From positions 16,468,305 through 16,532,304 of the forward strand of contig CM066048.1 in NCBI GenBank assembly GCA_033557465.1: a DNA stretch of 64,000 bases, read 5' to 3'. Shown one piece after another: positions 53,440 through 63,985 of this stretch. Positions within the stretch are counted from its first letter, which is position 1, and every line of letters starts with the position of its first letter. The notes beneath the pieces were generated by a model. That model ran no database searches, was not told where the DNA came from, and saw only the letters and a list, made by a program, of their open reading frames with translations. Origin of the DNA: Ichthyophis bannanicus (Eukaryota; Chordata; Amphibia; Gymnophiona; Ichthyophiidae). The position numbers and the translations under genes were made by a program.

Positions 53440-54260
53440 CATGTACAATCTGAAGGTGTCCCCACTCGGGTTGGTTCCAGAGAAGGAGTTGGGGGAGTTT
53501 TGTTTCATTCACTCCCTCTCATATCCTGAAGGGGGGGTCAGTGAACAACTTCCTTAACCAAGCACTGTGTTCTATGAAGTACTCATTGGTTGATCAGGCA
53601 GTAGATCGGGTTAAGGACTTTGGAAGGGGAGCATGGCTAGCCAAAACTGACATTGAGTTGGCATTTCGGTTGCTGCCTGTTCACCCTGAGAGCTTTTGCC
53701 TGTTGAGTTTCAAGTTCCACAGCATGTACTGTTTTGACAGGTGCTTGCCTATGGACTGCTCAGTTTCATGTGCCTACTTCGAGAGATTCAGCTTGTTCCT
53801 CCATTGGGTCATGGGACAGACAATCGAGGAGGGCAGGCTAGTGCATTATTTGGATGACTTCCTGATAATCAGAAGAGATGAAAGGGCCTGCGCAAGGGGA
53901 TTGGTGGCAGTGCAAGAAATGACTACTGAGCTGGGAGTTCCATTGGCAATTGGTAAGACCGAGAGTCTAAGCCAGATGCTGTCTTTCCTAAGGATAGAGA
54001 TAGACACAATAGATATGGTCACAAGACTTCCAAGCGGAAAAGTTGAAAGACCTGATTTCACAGATGCACCAAGCTAGGAAGGTTATATTAAGGCATATGC
54101 AAGCAGTTATCGGGCATCTGAATTTTGCCTGTAGGGTCATGCTCATGGGTAGGGCTTTTATCAGGCACTTGGTGTGGCTACAAAGGGCATTAGGTGCAGC
54201 CACCATTTCATCAGGGTGACAAGGCAGTTCTGCAGCAGGACCTCAAAATCCAGGTTTTTA
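53440..54260 (+). pseudogene. Ngaro-like reverse transcriptase
   Basis: LGEFCFIHSLSYPEGG and SVNNFLNQALCSMKYSLVDQ are separated only by one extra G in a G-run near 53528-53534. The 53541-54077 frame has AKTDIELAFRLLPVHPES, CLPMDCSVSCAYFERFSLF and catalytic HYLDDFL (53844-53864), then LGVPLAIGKTESLSQMLSFL. A further frame gives VIGHLNFACRVML. RNase H and recombinase are not recognisable. Confidence 0.72.
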
Positions 54261-54640
54261 GTATTTGCATCCAGCCTGGCATCGGTGGGCAGGGAGGTTG
54301 GGTAAGAACAAAGCAGAGGGTAAACGAAATCTGGAGGTGCATATGTTCATGCTGTTTGGAGCTGCACCTATATTACACAGTTTGGGAAGTCAAAGATGCT
54401 GAATGTGAGCCTCCAATCTACAGCTGTAGTGTACTGCTTGGGTCAGTGGGAGGAATTGCCATTGGGAGCAGTGGTGGAAATACAGCTGGTGTGGAAGATG
54501 TGTTTGGCAGCCAAATGGTTTATGATGTCTATGTGGATTGCATCACACCCACTTACAGAGGATATGTGGAGGATACAAATTAATGTGCTTTTGCAAATGG
54601 AACATTTGACAGCCTTGTCTTGTGTTGTATACCTTTATCT

Positions 54641-55237
54641 GTGAACGGATGTTAGAGGACCGTCCGCTTTGATCAAGCTATGTGCTTTTTGCTTGTTTGC
54701 TTAAGCCATTTCTGCTGCTTTTACTGCAATACTTTGCGTAAAATGGACACTTCATATGTAGGGGTTTGTTCCTCACATTTAAACGTCTGACAAAAAATGT
54801 GTTTTATGAATACTCTAATTTGGGGTTGGCCTTTTTTTGATGTATTGATGATTCTTGGTTGGCGACCTTTTTTGTTTGAGTTTTCCATGTGGTGGATTAA
54901 GCCTTGTCTGCCAGGCAGAAGAGGAGAAGGAGTTTTCTGGCTGTGTGACACCCCTATACAGTTACACTGACTTCTAGGAGATGCAGTGAAGCTCTTAATG
55001 TGTTAGTGGATACTGCATGGGGAGAATGGGTGTGGGTTGGGATGGGATACAATGCTCAATAATTGCCAGCTGTATTCTGGTTTTAAAATGAACAGAAATA
55101 CTGAATCATATGATGAGACCCTACATGCTATAGGAGGAAGCTGGTGTTTCACTTTATGTAGTGAAACACCAGCTTCACTTGGTTTGCAGCTTGTCGTGCT
55201 GTGAGGGCTTGCGTGCATCAGTGATGCTGAGAGCTAA
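54641..55237. other. Unassigned sequence containing a perfect hairpin
   Basis: AT-rich sequence without an ORF. The only structure is the inverted repeat at 55137-55176. The right-hand part may already belong to the BovB 5' UTR. Confidence 0.5.
55137..55176. repeat. Perfect 16-bp stem hairpin
   Basis: GAAGCTGGTGTTTCAC (55137-55152) and its exact reverse complement GTGAAACACCAGCTTC (55161-55176) flank the 8-base loop TTTATGTA. It could be a foldback remnant or a structured part of the downstream LINE's 5' UTR. Confidence 0.75.
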
Positions 55238-58200
55238 ACTATCGGTAGTTTAACTACTGGCAGGGTCTCCCAAGATGGACAGGTCTCAGCTGAGGTGCCA
55301 GACGAAGACAAACCACCCATCTGGGCAGCAGCAGAATGGGATAGTGTTGACGGCGGAGGATCACATTTCTGTGACAACGGCAACAACACCAAACTTAAAC
55401 TGCGCGGAAGGAAGGCCCGGCAATCTACTTCTGTATCTTGCCATGAAAACCCAATGGATAGTTACAACAAAACAAATTGTGCTATGGTGCTGGAAGATGA
55501 GACTCCCAGGTCAGAAGGCACTCAACTAGCTACTGGGGAAGAGCTGAAGACTTTTCAGAGTAAAGCCAGCATTTATGATGTGGTTGGATCAAAGCCCTCG
55601 GGAAGTCTGACTGCTGATGTAGCTGCGCATGAAATGAGAGTCAGAAGCTGTAAAGATGTCTTACACATTGGAACATGGAACGTACGAAGCATGAACCAAG
55701 GGAAGTTGGAGGTGGTCAAGAATGAAATGGAACGTGTACAACTTGATCTGTTGGGTGTCAGCGAACTGAAATGGACTGGCATCGGGCACTTTGCATCAGA
55801 TGATCACATGGTCTACTATGCTGGAAATGAAAGACAAAGAAGAAATGGTGTTGCATTTATAATAAAGAAGAAACTTGCAAGAACTGTAATGAAATACAAT
55901 GCAGTCAGCGAACGCTTAATCTCTATTCGTCTACGAGGAATGCCTATCAACACAACTATAATTCAAGTATATGCCCCAACAACAGCTGCAGAAGAGAATG
56001 AAATTGAAGAGTTCTATGAACAAGTACAAGCTGAAATTGACAGAACATGCAAACAGGATATCCTGATAGTCATGGGTGACTGGAACGCAAAAGTTGGCAA
56101 CAAAGAAGAAGGCAAAGTAGTTGGAAAATATGGACTTGGCAACAGAAATGAAGCTGGAGAAAGATTGATAGAATTCTGCAAGACCAATGATCTATTCATC
56201 TCAAACACCTTCTTCCAGCAACACAAGCGGCGACTGTACACATGGACTTCACCCAATGGATTGTATAAAAATCAAATTGACTACATCTGTGGAAGTCAAC
56301 GATGGAAAAGCTCTGTAACATCAACAAAGACAAAACCTGGAGCTGACTGTGGTACAGATCATCAACTACTAGTATGCAAACTCAAGCTAAAGTTGAAAAA
56401 GAGCAAACCACTCATGAATGCAGCAAAATATGACCTTGAGAATATACCACTGGAATTTAAAGACTGCCTGCAAAATCGATTTGCTGCTTTAGATACAAAT
56501 GACAGAGCTCCGGAAGAGTTATGGAATGACGTCAAGAAGGTTGTGCTGGAAGAAAGCGAGAAGTCTCTACAAAAGGTGAAAAAGCAAAAACGGCCAAAAT
56601 GGATGACGGAAGAAACTCTGAAAATTGCCCAGAAACGCAGAGAAGCTAAAGCCAAAGGAGAAAGAAAGACAATCTCAGAACTCAACAGAGATTTCCAACG
56701 TGCAGCAAGACAGGACAAGGAAAAGTACTACAATGACACTTGCAAGGAAATAGAAGCAGAAACTATTAGAGGAAGAACAAGATCGGCTTTCCTAAAGCTG
56801 CGAGAGCTGAAGAAAAAGTTCCAGCCTCGAATTGGAATGTTACAAGATGCTCAAGGTTCTATGTTGAATGATGCTGAGAAGATCAAGAAAAGGTGGAAGG
56901 AATATACAGAGTTTTTATATGATAAAGATCAAGTGGACCAACAGCCGTTTCAACCTATACCTTATGATCAGGAACCATTGGTGATGAAAGAAGAAGTTGA
57001 AGCAGCATTGAAAGCCTTATCAAAGAACAAAGCACCAGGCATTGATGGCATTCCCATAGAAGTATTGCAGCAATCTGATGCAGCTGTTACCGTACTTACA
57101 AGGCTCTGCCAAGAAATATGGAAGACAACATCATGGCCAACTGACTGGAAAAGATCTGTGTTTATACCAATACTAAAGAAAGGTGATCCAACTGACTGTG
57201 GAAATTATCGCACAATCGCTCTGATCCCACATGCCAGCAAGATTCTACTGAAGATTATTCAAAAGAGACTACAGCCATACCTAGAACAAGAACTACCTGA
57301 AGTGCAAGCAGGGTTCAGGAAAGGACGAGGAACGAGAGACATCATTGCGGATGTGAGATGGATCCTTGAAAAGACTAAAGAATACCAAAAGGATATCTAT
57401 TTGTGCTTTATCGACTATAGCAAGGCTTTTGACTGTGTAAACCATGAGAAACTCTGGGCCACGTTAAGAAGCATGGGTATACCAGAACACCTGATCGTTC
57501 TCTTGCGCAATCTGTACATTGATCAAGAAGCAACAGTTCGAACGGAACAAGGAGAAACAGAATGGTTTAAAATAAGCAAAGGTGTAAGACAAGGCTGCAT
57601 ACTTTCCCCCTACCTGTTTAATTTATATGCAGAACAAATCATCAAAGAAGCAGGACTGTATGAAGACCACAGAGGTGTGAAGATTGGTGGAAGACTCATC
57701 AACAACCTTCGCTATGCTGATGATACCACATTACTGGCTGAAAGTGAAGATGATCTGAAACATTTGCTTCTCACAATCAAAGAACATAGTCTCAAAATGG
57801 GCCTGCACCTTAATGTAAAGAAGACAAAGATCATGACAACTGGCATAATCAACAGGTTCATCGTTGAAGGAGAAGAAATTGAAATCGTGAACAACTTTAA
57901 CCTACTTGGATCAACTATCAATAAAGAAGCAACAAGCAGTCAAGAAATCAGACGACGCATTGCTCTTGGCAGAATGGCTATGAAAGACCTAGATAAGATT
58001 CTCAAGAGCAGAGATGTCTCTCTCCATACAAAGATTCGACTTGTTCAAGCCATGGTATTTTCAATAACATCATATGGATGTGAAAGCTGGACAGTGAAAA
58101 AGACAGACAGGAAGAAAATTGATGCCTTTGAATTATGGTGCTGGCGGCGAATACTGTGTATACCATGGACTGCCCGAAGAACAAACCAGTCGGTACTAGA

Positions 58201-58496
58201 GGAGATCAAACCTAAGCTTTCTTTAGAAGCTCAGATGACAAGACTTCGACTTTCATACTTCGGACACATCATGCGAAGAGAGAGATCATTAGAGAAAGAC
58301 ATCATGCTTGGCAAGATAGAAGGTCAACGCAAAAGAGGAAGGCCAGCAATGAGATGGATCGCTACAATAACAGCAGCTACGGGTACCAGTCTGTCAACAA
58401 TGAGCCGCCTGACTGAAGACCGAACACAATTTAGGATAGCTATCCAGAGGGTCGCCATGAGTCGACTCCGACTCGACGGCACTTAACAACAACAAA
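55238..58496 (+). mobile_element. RTE-BovB LINE, coding-intact copy
   Basis: One long ORF with APE endonuclease and RT of BovB type, followed immediately by the short 3' end ACGGCACTTAACAACAACAA characteristic of BovB (CGACGGCAC plus a short AAC repeat). The 5' boundary is uncertain; the ORF frame is open from 55238. A 3' fragment of the same family lies on the opposite strand at 59474-59830. Sister families are best known from squamates and ruminants, where they moved horizontally. Confidence 0.88.
55454..58486 (+). CDS. BovB ORF: APE endonuclease-reverse transcriptase
   Basis: 1010 codons from the first in-frame ATG (55454); similarity may begin upstream without ATG. The AP-endonuclease has HIGTWNVRSMNQGKLEVV, LGVSELKWTG, VYAPTT, MGDWNAKVG, YTWTSPNGLYKNQIDYI and GADCGTDHQLL (T-D-H). 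RT motifs: KNKAPGIDGIPIEVLQ, NYRTIALIPHASKILLK, QAGFRKGRGTRDII, CFIDYSKAFDCVNHEKLW, GVRQGCILSPYLF and YADDTTLL (about 57712-57735). The C-terminal domain has SYGCESWTVKK, WRRILCIPWTARRTN and HIMRRERSLEKDIMLGKIEG. There is no internal stop or frameshift and all catalytic residues are visible, so the copy is recent and could still be active. Confidence 0.92.
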   Translation: MDSYNKTNCAMVLEDETPRSEGTQLATGEELKTFQSKASIYDVVGSKPSGSLTADVAAHEMRVRSCKDVLHIGTWNVRSMNQGKLEVVKNEMERVQLDLLGVSELKWTGIGHFASDDHMVYYAGNERQRRNGVAFIIKKKLARTVMKYNAVSERLISIRLRGMPINTTIIQVYAPTTAAEENEIEEFYEQVQAEIDRTCKQDILIVMGDWNAKVGNKEEGKVVGKYGLGNRNEAGERLIEFCKTNDLFISNTFFQQHKRRLYTWTSPNGLYKNQIDYICGSQRWKSSVTSTKTKPGADCGTDHQLLVCKLKLKLKKSKPLMNAAKYDLENIPLEFKDCLQNRFAALDTNDRAPEELWNDVKKVVLEESEKSLQKVKKQKRPKWMTEETLKIAQKRREAKAKGERKTISELNRDFQRAARQDKEKYYNDTCKEIEAETIRGRTRSAFLKLRELKKKFQPRIGMLQDAQGSMLNDAEKIKKRWKEYTEFLYDKDQVDQQPFQPIPYDQEPLVMKEEVEAALKALSKNKAPGIDGIPIEVLQQSDAAVTVLTRLCQEIWKTTSWPTDWKRSVFIPILKKGDPTDCGNYRTIALIPHASKILLKIIQKRLQPYLEQELPEVQAGFRKGRGTRDIIADVRWILEKTKEYQKDIYLCFIDYSKAFDCVNHEKLWATLRSMGIPEHLIVLLRNLYIDQEATVRTEQGETEWFKISKGVRQGCILSPYLFNLYAEQIIKEAGLYEDHRGVKIGGRLINNLRYADDTTLLAESEDDLKHLLLTIKEHSLKMGLHLNVKKTKIMTTGIINRFIVEGEEIEIVNNFNLLGSTINKEATSSQEIRRRIALGRMAMKDLDKILKSRDVSLHTKIRLVQAMVFSITSYGCESWTVKKTDRKKIDAFELWCWRRILCIPWTARRTNQSVLEEIKPKLSLEAQMTRLRLSYFGHIMRRERSLEKDIMLGKIEGQRKRGRPAMRWIATITAATGTSLSTMSRLTEDRTQFRIAIQRVAMSRLRLDGT

Positions 58497-59473
58497 GTGA
58501 AATGAAATGATTAAATGTCCTACTCCAGTAGGCAGTTTAACTGCAATATCTTACTTTTTCCATATGTCTAACTTGAGACAATTTCAACCCTTGATGCAAC
58601 GCATTATAACAGTGCAATTGATTTAGCACCAAAGCCTGAACGAGAATGCATGCTGCTTAGTATCTAGGATCCATGGACAGGGCATCCCAGTCTCAGTGCA
58701 GAGGATCTTTTTACCACAGCAGGAATCAGTACAGTTGATTATTTAGCATTACTCCCAGCACCTTAACTGAGTCTCTTAAATGAATGAACACACCTTTTAT
58801 GTCTAATGTACCTGTGATAGGCAACTCTCGACTTCTTGAAAAAATCATAGTGGTTCAATTTTAAATTGTTCTGAGCAATCCAATTAGCTACAATCTCCAG
58901 CCTATGAGAGATAATGTGGACTAGGTCTAATGTTTGTATGTATGTATGTCAAGTAGCATCAGCAACTGTATATCATCTACATACATGAAGGTGTGGGAGT
59001 CTAATGTTTGTAACAGAAGTCCCAAAAGAGCCAAGAAGATATGGACCAAGGATGGAGCTTTGTGGGACACTGCTGAAAAGAGTATGTGACATCAAGAGCC
59101 AGCCATGCCATTGAACAAGAGCAATCATTAACAGCATACATTACAATTAAGATTAACTCAAGAGGATGATATTTCCAAAGTTTATGCTCCTAACCTTGAG
59201 TTAGACTCCTAAATTGGCCTCTGAAAATTTACTGGGGCTGAGCGACTAAATGTATGCTCAAAATTTCACTAACTCCTAAGTTTAGAAGCATAATAAGTGG
59301 GTGGTAACGGGTTGATTTAGGGCAGGGAAGGAAAGTCAGGAACTTAGGCTCATAAATCTAAGCAAATGAATGGGAGGCCTAAATTTACAAGCATAACTTT
59401 AAGATCCTAAATTAAGCTTAATTTTCAGTTGAAAACATAGGCTTCCAAGCTTGACTGAAAACAGGGCACAAAG
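58497..59473. other. Unassigned sequence
   Basis: No ORF or repeat assigned. A (TGTA)n-like run lies at 58935-58950. The segment 58800-59110 has the look of an old LINE coding strand in reverse, but no motif could be confirmed. Confidence 0.45.
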
Positions 59474-59830
59474 TTGTTGTTGTTAAGTGCCGTCGAGTCG
59501 ATGTCGACTCATAGCAACCCTCTGGATAGTTGTCCTAAATGGCGTTCGGTCTTCAGTCAGACGGCTCATTGTTGACAGACTGGTACGCGTGGCTGCTGTT
59601 ATTGTATCGATCCATCTCATTGCTGGCCTTCCCCTTTTGCGTTGACCTTCTACCTCGCCAAGCATGATGTCTTTCTCTAGTGATCTCTCTCTTCGCATGA
59701 TGTGTCTTGTCATCTGAGCTTCTAAGGCTACTGATCTCCTCTAGTACTGACTAGTTTGTTCTTCGGTCAATCATTGGGATACACTGTATTCGTCGCCATC
59801 ACCATAATTCAAAGGCACAAAGTTGGAAGC
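59474..59830 (-). mobile_element. RTE-BovB 3' fragment
   Basis: The minus strand reads HIMRRERSLEKDIMLGEVEG and QRKRGRPAMRWIDTIT, ending MSRHRLDGT and the GTTGTTGTTAAGTGCCGTCG tail (complement). It is nearly the same protein as the end of the intact copy 1 kb away, with a handful of substitutions. It is 5'-truncated and in opposite orientation. Confidence 0.88.
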
Positions 59831-60604
59831 ATACATTTAGTAGTAGTAATACATTTAAGAGCTCAGCTTTCTTAAAATATCAGGCCTAAATGCATGACAG
59901 TTTTCACTACCATTTTACATTTATGTACTGAATTACCAACCCCCCCCCCCCCCCCCCCAAATTGTAAATGTCTGTTCACTTTCAGCATCAGTGGCAGGGC
60001 TGAGCACCACCATGCAAAGGGATCTGTACTGGATCCCCAGCTCAGGCCTTCCGCTCCCTGATGCAGAAAGGGCACTAACAGCCCCAAGGGATAGGGAGTC
60101 TTACTCATTACTGAATGGTGACTGGATTTAGGGCCTGTGTTTGTAAGCAGCCCTGGCTCAGGACCATGACTACCCTACGTAAGGGGGGTAGGGAGGATAT
60201 AAAATGGGCAGCTCTGCCAAGTTACCCAGTTCCAAGAGGGAGATTTTGGCTCAGTCTTGGATTTCTGACAACCTCATCCTGATGTATTATGGAACTCACA
60301 ACACTGATTTCTATGGGAAGACTTGAGGACTATAAATAACACACTACTTCAGGATAGAAGTTCAAAACCAGGACTGGACAATAAGGTCTCCCTCCTGGAA
60401 CTGTGCAACCTGGCATCTTTCAATGGGGGAAAACATCCTTGCAGTGTCTATGTGCTAGTTTCTTGAATGTGAAGTTCTGCCTTCTTGGTACAGGCTGCTT
60501 AATGTCTTTTTCTTTGATCAGTTGTTACACGGTCTTTAGAATCCATGAAGTTGGCATCAGATTTCGTTCACAGACAGCTTTACTTATAGTGTAGAACAGA
60601 TATA
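59831..60604. other. Unassigned, with C-homopolymer
   Basis: Contains an uninterrupted run of about 18 C at 59940-59958. No gene or transposon recognised. Confidence 0.45.
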
Positions 60605-61012
60605 TGAGGGGAAATATTATAAAGTCTATAAAATAATGAATGGAGTGGAAAGGGTAAACATAGATTGGTTGTTTACTCCTTTAAAAAGTAGAAAGACTAG
60701 GGGGACACGCAATGAAGTTACAATGTAGCACATTTAAGACTAATTGGAGAAAATATTTTTTTCACTCAACGTGTGATCAAACTCTGGAATTCGTTACCAG
60801 AGGATGTAGTAAAAGCTGTTAGTGTGGAGGAAAAGTCCACAAACTATTATTAAAGAGGACCGGGGAAATCCACTGCGTACCCATGGGACAAGCAGCATGG
60901 ATCTGTCTACCTTTTGGGAACCTGCCAGGTACTTGCGACCTGGATTGGCCACTACTGGAAACAAGATACTGGGCTTGATGGACCCTTGGTATGGCATATC
61001 TTATGTTATGTG
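60605..61012 (+). mobile_element. CR1 LINE 3' fragment, old
   Basis: Diverged ORF2 C-terminus ([17 protein letters not shown], KYFFHSTCDQTLEF-type frame-broken) and 3' UTR with CCACTACTGGAAACAAGATACTGGGCTTGATGG-type sequence, ending CTTATGTTATG. Same family as the other CR1 copies but more diverged. Confidence 0.75.
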
Positions 61013-62119
61013 AGGGGAATCCACTTATTTGCTAAATATATAAAAATAAAATCTCTTTTTTGAGCAGAGCATATAAGCTTGGCACATTGGGGATTATTTT
61101 CTAAACAGTATATACATGCCCCACACTGGCCATGTTTCAGAGTCCGTAGACCATCAAACATTCAATAACCAGGCAGCAGGAAGAGAACAGCAGCCAAAAC
61201 TCAGAAAAGTAAACTCTGAAAAAAAATCCCCTTGACAAAGACTACTTCTATCAGATTTTCAAATGAAATTTCTACCTCGTCCCCTGAATAAAAGCACTGG
61301 AAAAGAGAATATGATAATTGTCCTTTGTTTCTCTAATACATTTTTGAAGAATACATGTGTAAAAATGAATAAATATTGTTTTTTTCTGGTCTCTGCTACA
61401 AGCAGCCCATGGATTTGCCAAGGACAGGTCACAGTACAAAAGGGGCTTTAATGAGGAATACGTTGTTCATCTAGCAAGAGCAACAAACGCACTTTGCTCT
61501 TCAGCAAATAAACTCTTAATCTGTTTGGGCTCAAAGAGGGTGGGCTCGAAGACCAGGCCAGGATCACCTGAATCTCCCTCTCTATCCCATTGGCACCCTC
61601 TTGGGGGCACCTCTCATAGCCACCAGTTAATATTTCCTAAAAGAACAAAACATGTTGGAAAACAAATCTCAAAAAAGGAAGTCTCCAGCAATGACTAATA
61701 TTTATTGTATTTATTTATTTGGATTTATAAATTTCCTTTATGAAGAGATTCACCCAAGGCAATGTATATCACATCTGCCCTGTTCTTAGGGAACACACGC
61801 TACTCACAAAAAAACAAGGGAAAACACAGAGAGTGACCCTGTTTGCAAATAAAGGACTTTTTCAGTTTTGTCTCACTCTCTGTGTTTTTCCTTGTTTTGT
61901 TCCATCACGTCTGCCCTGACACAGACATATTCTAGTAGCAGCGCATCAATAGTAAACAACCCCAAGTCAGCATAACAGAAAATTAGAACAGGGAGATAAA
62001 CTTGGAGACAGGCAATAATAGATACCAATATGGGACAATGCTAGCAGAATACAAATGATAACGATGTTTGATAGAATTGGACTACAGCTCTGTGCAAGAC
62101 CAACAGGGAGGGTTATCAT
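61013..62119. other. Unassigned sequence
   Basis: No gene seen. 61705-61760 (TTTATTTATTTGGATTTATAAA) looks like the reversed tail of an L2-type LINE or SINE. Confidence 0.4.
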
Positions 62120-62434
62120 CAAGGCCAGTGCAAGGGTTGGAGGCACTCTAGGCGGACTGCCCCCCGCTCCCTATTTCTGCCGCTGCGCCCCTCTTCAGGG
62201 CCAGTTGTGGCAGTATTGACGAGGGAAAAGTGATGCAATGCTTACCTAAGGCTCCGCCTCCGCTTCCACCCCTTCCAATGCAGACCTCTGGTTTATACCT
62301 TAGGTAGACGCTGCATTGCTCTTCCCTTGCCATTACCGCTGCTGCTGGCCCCAGAGAGAGGCAGCAATGAGCACCCCCAGAAAGCCAGCACTCTAGGCAA
62401 CCACCTAGTTCACCTAATGGTAGTACTGGCCCTG
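62120..62434. mobile_element. hAT-type MITE
   Basis: Ends CAAGGCCAGTGC... and ...GTACTGGCCCTG are imperfect inverted termini. Flanking octamers GTTATCAT (62112-62119) and GTCACCAT (62435-62442) match at 6 of 8 positions, as expected for an old hAT duplication. The interior is GC-rich without a transposase. Related to 33400-33737. Confidence 0.72.
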
Positions 62435-62679
62435 GTCACCATCTCATCCAAGATAACCCAACAAGATTGATTCAGTTGTGCTTTGGCAAGAAGATATAGG
62501 CCCTTCCCCCTTTTCTTACAGAAGGCAAAACTACAACTCCCAGGTGCCCAAGGGGGAAATCAGACCTGCTTCACCCTCTTTGGGTTTATCTGAGTGAATT
62601 GGTGACCCTAGCCATGGTTGTTGTATGGTTAATTTGGTTGTACATTCCAATTCCACATCTTATGCCCTTTTACTCCCAT

Positions 62680-62706
62680 ATATATACATATATATATATA
62701 TATATA
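62680..62706. repeat. (TA)n microsatellite
   Basis: Run of alternating TA with one C interruption (ATATATATACATATATATATATATATA region). Confidence 0.85.
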
Positions 62707-62734
62707 GTTTATTCTGTTCTGTTTTGTCTCACAT

Positions 62735-62916
62735 TGTTAGACTTATATTATGACGTTCCTTGTAAATTATATTCTGTTAATCATACTTATAATATGACGT
62801 TCCTTGTAAAACAAACTTGCTTTGTTAATTGTTGTTCTCTGTAAACAGCAACTGAACTGTGGAAGATGCGGTATATAAATGTGTATAAAATAAATAAATA
62901 AATAAATGTAGATTTA
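62735..62916 (+). mobile_element. L2-type LINE/SINE 3' tail
   Basis: Ends ATGCGGTATATAAATGTG then (AAATA/AATA)n at 62887-62907, the same terminus type as the L2 at 42926. An approximately 54-bp tandem duplication (TATTATGACGTTCCTTGTAAA, then TAATATGACGTTCCTTGTAAA) lies inside. Confidence 0.55.
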
Positions 62917-63014
62917 CAAAGGGTTGCACTGACATCACAGGAGGAGAACAGTGGTGGAGAACATATATCTCTGGAACAAAAAATGTTGCCAGCATTGAGC
63001 TCATCCATTTGAAA

Positions 63015-63080
63015 GAACTGTCATAGTGGGTCAGACCAAAGGTCCATCAAGCCCAGTTTCCTGTTTCCAACATTCCATGT
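63015..63080 (-). mobile_element. CR1 3' UTR fragment
   Basis: GTGGGTCAGACCAAAGG and CCATCAAGCCCAGTTTCCTG match the complement of the CR1 3' UTR conserved in the larger copies. Only about 65 bp remain. Confidence 0.7.
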
Positions 63081-63091
63081 TGTACATGTTC

Positions 63092-63260
63092 CCAGAGCGG
63101 AGGAGTAGCCTAGTGGTTAGAGCAGGGGCCCAAGAACCAGGAAAAGCAGGTTCAACTTCTACTGATGCTTCTTGTGACTTGAGGAAGTCACTTAACCCTT
63201 CATTGCCTTGGGTACAAAATTTGAATATAAATCCATTTGAATAGGGAAATGACTTGTGTA
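63092..63260 (+). mobile_element. tRNA-derived SINE with CORE-like segment
   Basis: An A-box-like GTAGCCTAGTGGTTAGAGC (about 63105-63123) and a B-box-like GGTTCAACTTC (63149-63159) are spaced as in a tRNA promoter. A segment TTGTGACTTGAGGAAGTCAC-TTAACCC with CATTGCCT follows, and it resembles the CORE/MIR central domain (GACCTTGGGCAAGTCACTTA). No tRNA cloverleaf is complete. Confidence 0.68.
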
Positions 63261-63539
63261 TCCATTTGTAATAAAGATTTGGAAATTAAAACCAAACCCC
63301 ACAAAGGTCTTGCAGCCCAACAAGGCTGTGGTCAGTGAGAGAGATAGAAACAAGAATGACCACTATGTGTGAAGCCTATTCAGAACCATGATCTGTTCAG
63401 TACTACTGATGGATAGACACCAAAATCAACATTAAGCGCCCTGTTCAGAATTCTGCAAGACTCTAAAAGTGGGGAAGCGATAATCCTTATGCACAGATCA
63501 TTGGTGAGATCTCAGCTTGAATAATGTACCCAGTTCTAG

Positions 63540-63848
63540 AGGCTATATCTCAGATAGTGACATTACTGCACCCTACTATCTCAGAGGACGAAACCTCTGC
63601 ATGAAAGCGTCAAGTCTCTTCCCTTCCCCTCTTTAAGTCCAGGCTAAAAGCTTCTCTCTTGGTAGCCGCTTTTGGATCCTAATCCCCTGTTCTCCTTGTG
63701 TCTCCTTTCCCTATTGAACCCCTTGTTTCTCTTGTTTTGTGCTATCTGTTTTGATGAGCAGGGATTGTCTTCTATATGTGTTTGTACAGCACTGCGTAGG
63801 CCTGAGGTGCTTTATAAATGATGAATAATAGTAGTAGTAGTAGTATGA
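63540..63848 (+). mobile_element. L2-like LINE 3' end
   Basis: Weak coding similarity (LFKSRLKASLL) is followed by a tail with GTACAGCACTGCGTAGGCCT and (TAG)n at 63829-63844, the same tail family as the minus-strand fragment at 14590-14700. Confidence 0.55.
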
Positions 63849-63865
63849 AAAGCCTCAAACTGCCA

Positions 63866-63985
63866 GGTTTTCAGGATATCCCTACTGAATACTCATGAGA
63901 TAAATATGCATACACACCACCTCCATTGTATGCAAATCTACCTCTTGCATTTTCATTGGGGATATCCTGAAAATATGGTCTATTT
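63866..63985. mobile_element. Foldback MITE-like element
   Basis: TTTTCAGGATATCCC (63867-63881) and GGGGATATCCTGAAAA (63958-63973) are inverted, and the pairing continues inward through TGCATACA.../...TGTATGCA around a short centre. This internally palindromic DNA repeat is widespread in vertebrates; its exact family is not named here. Confidence 0.6.

Larger units (their letters stand above)
50758..54640 (+). mobile_element. Ngaro-like tyrosine-recombinase retrotransposon remnant
   Basis: It differs from the DIRS elements above. The gag has a CCCH zinc finger and the RT has the Ngaro-type YPEGGSVNN, AKTDIELAFRLLPVHP and HYLDDFL blocks. The order is leader, gag (51596 to about 53430), RT (about 53440-54250), then decayed sequence. 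No recombinase ORF and no split direct repeats could be found by eye, so the exact ends are uncertain. Confidence 0.65.

Noticed and set aside
63105..63175. Functional tRNA gene
   Set aside because: A- and B-box-like motifs are present, but acceptor and anticodon stems do not form and the sequence continues into a SINE body.
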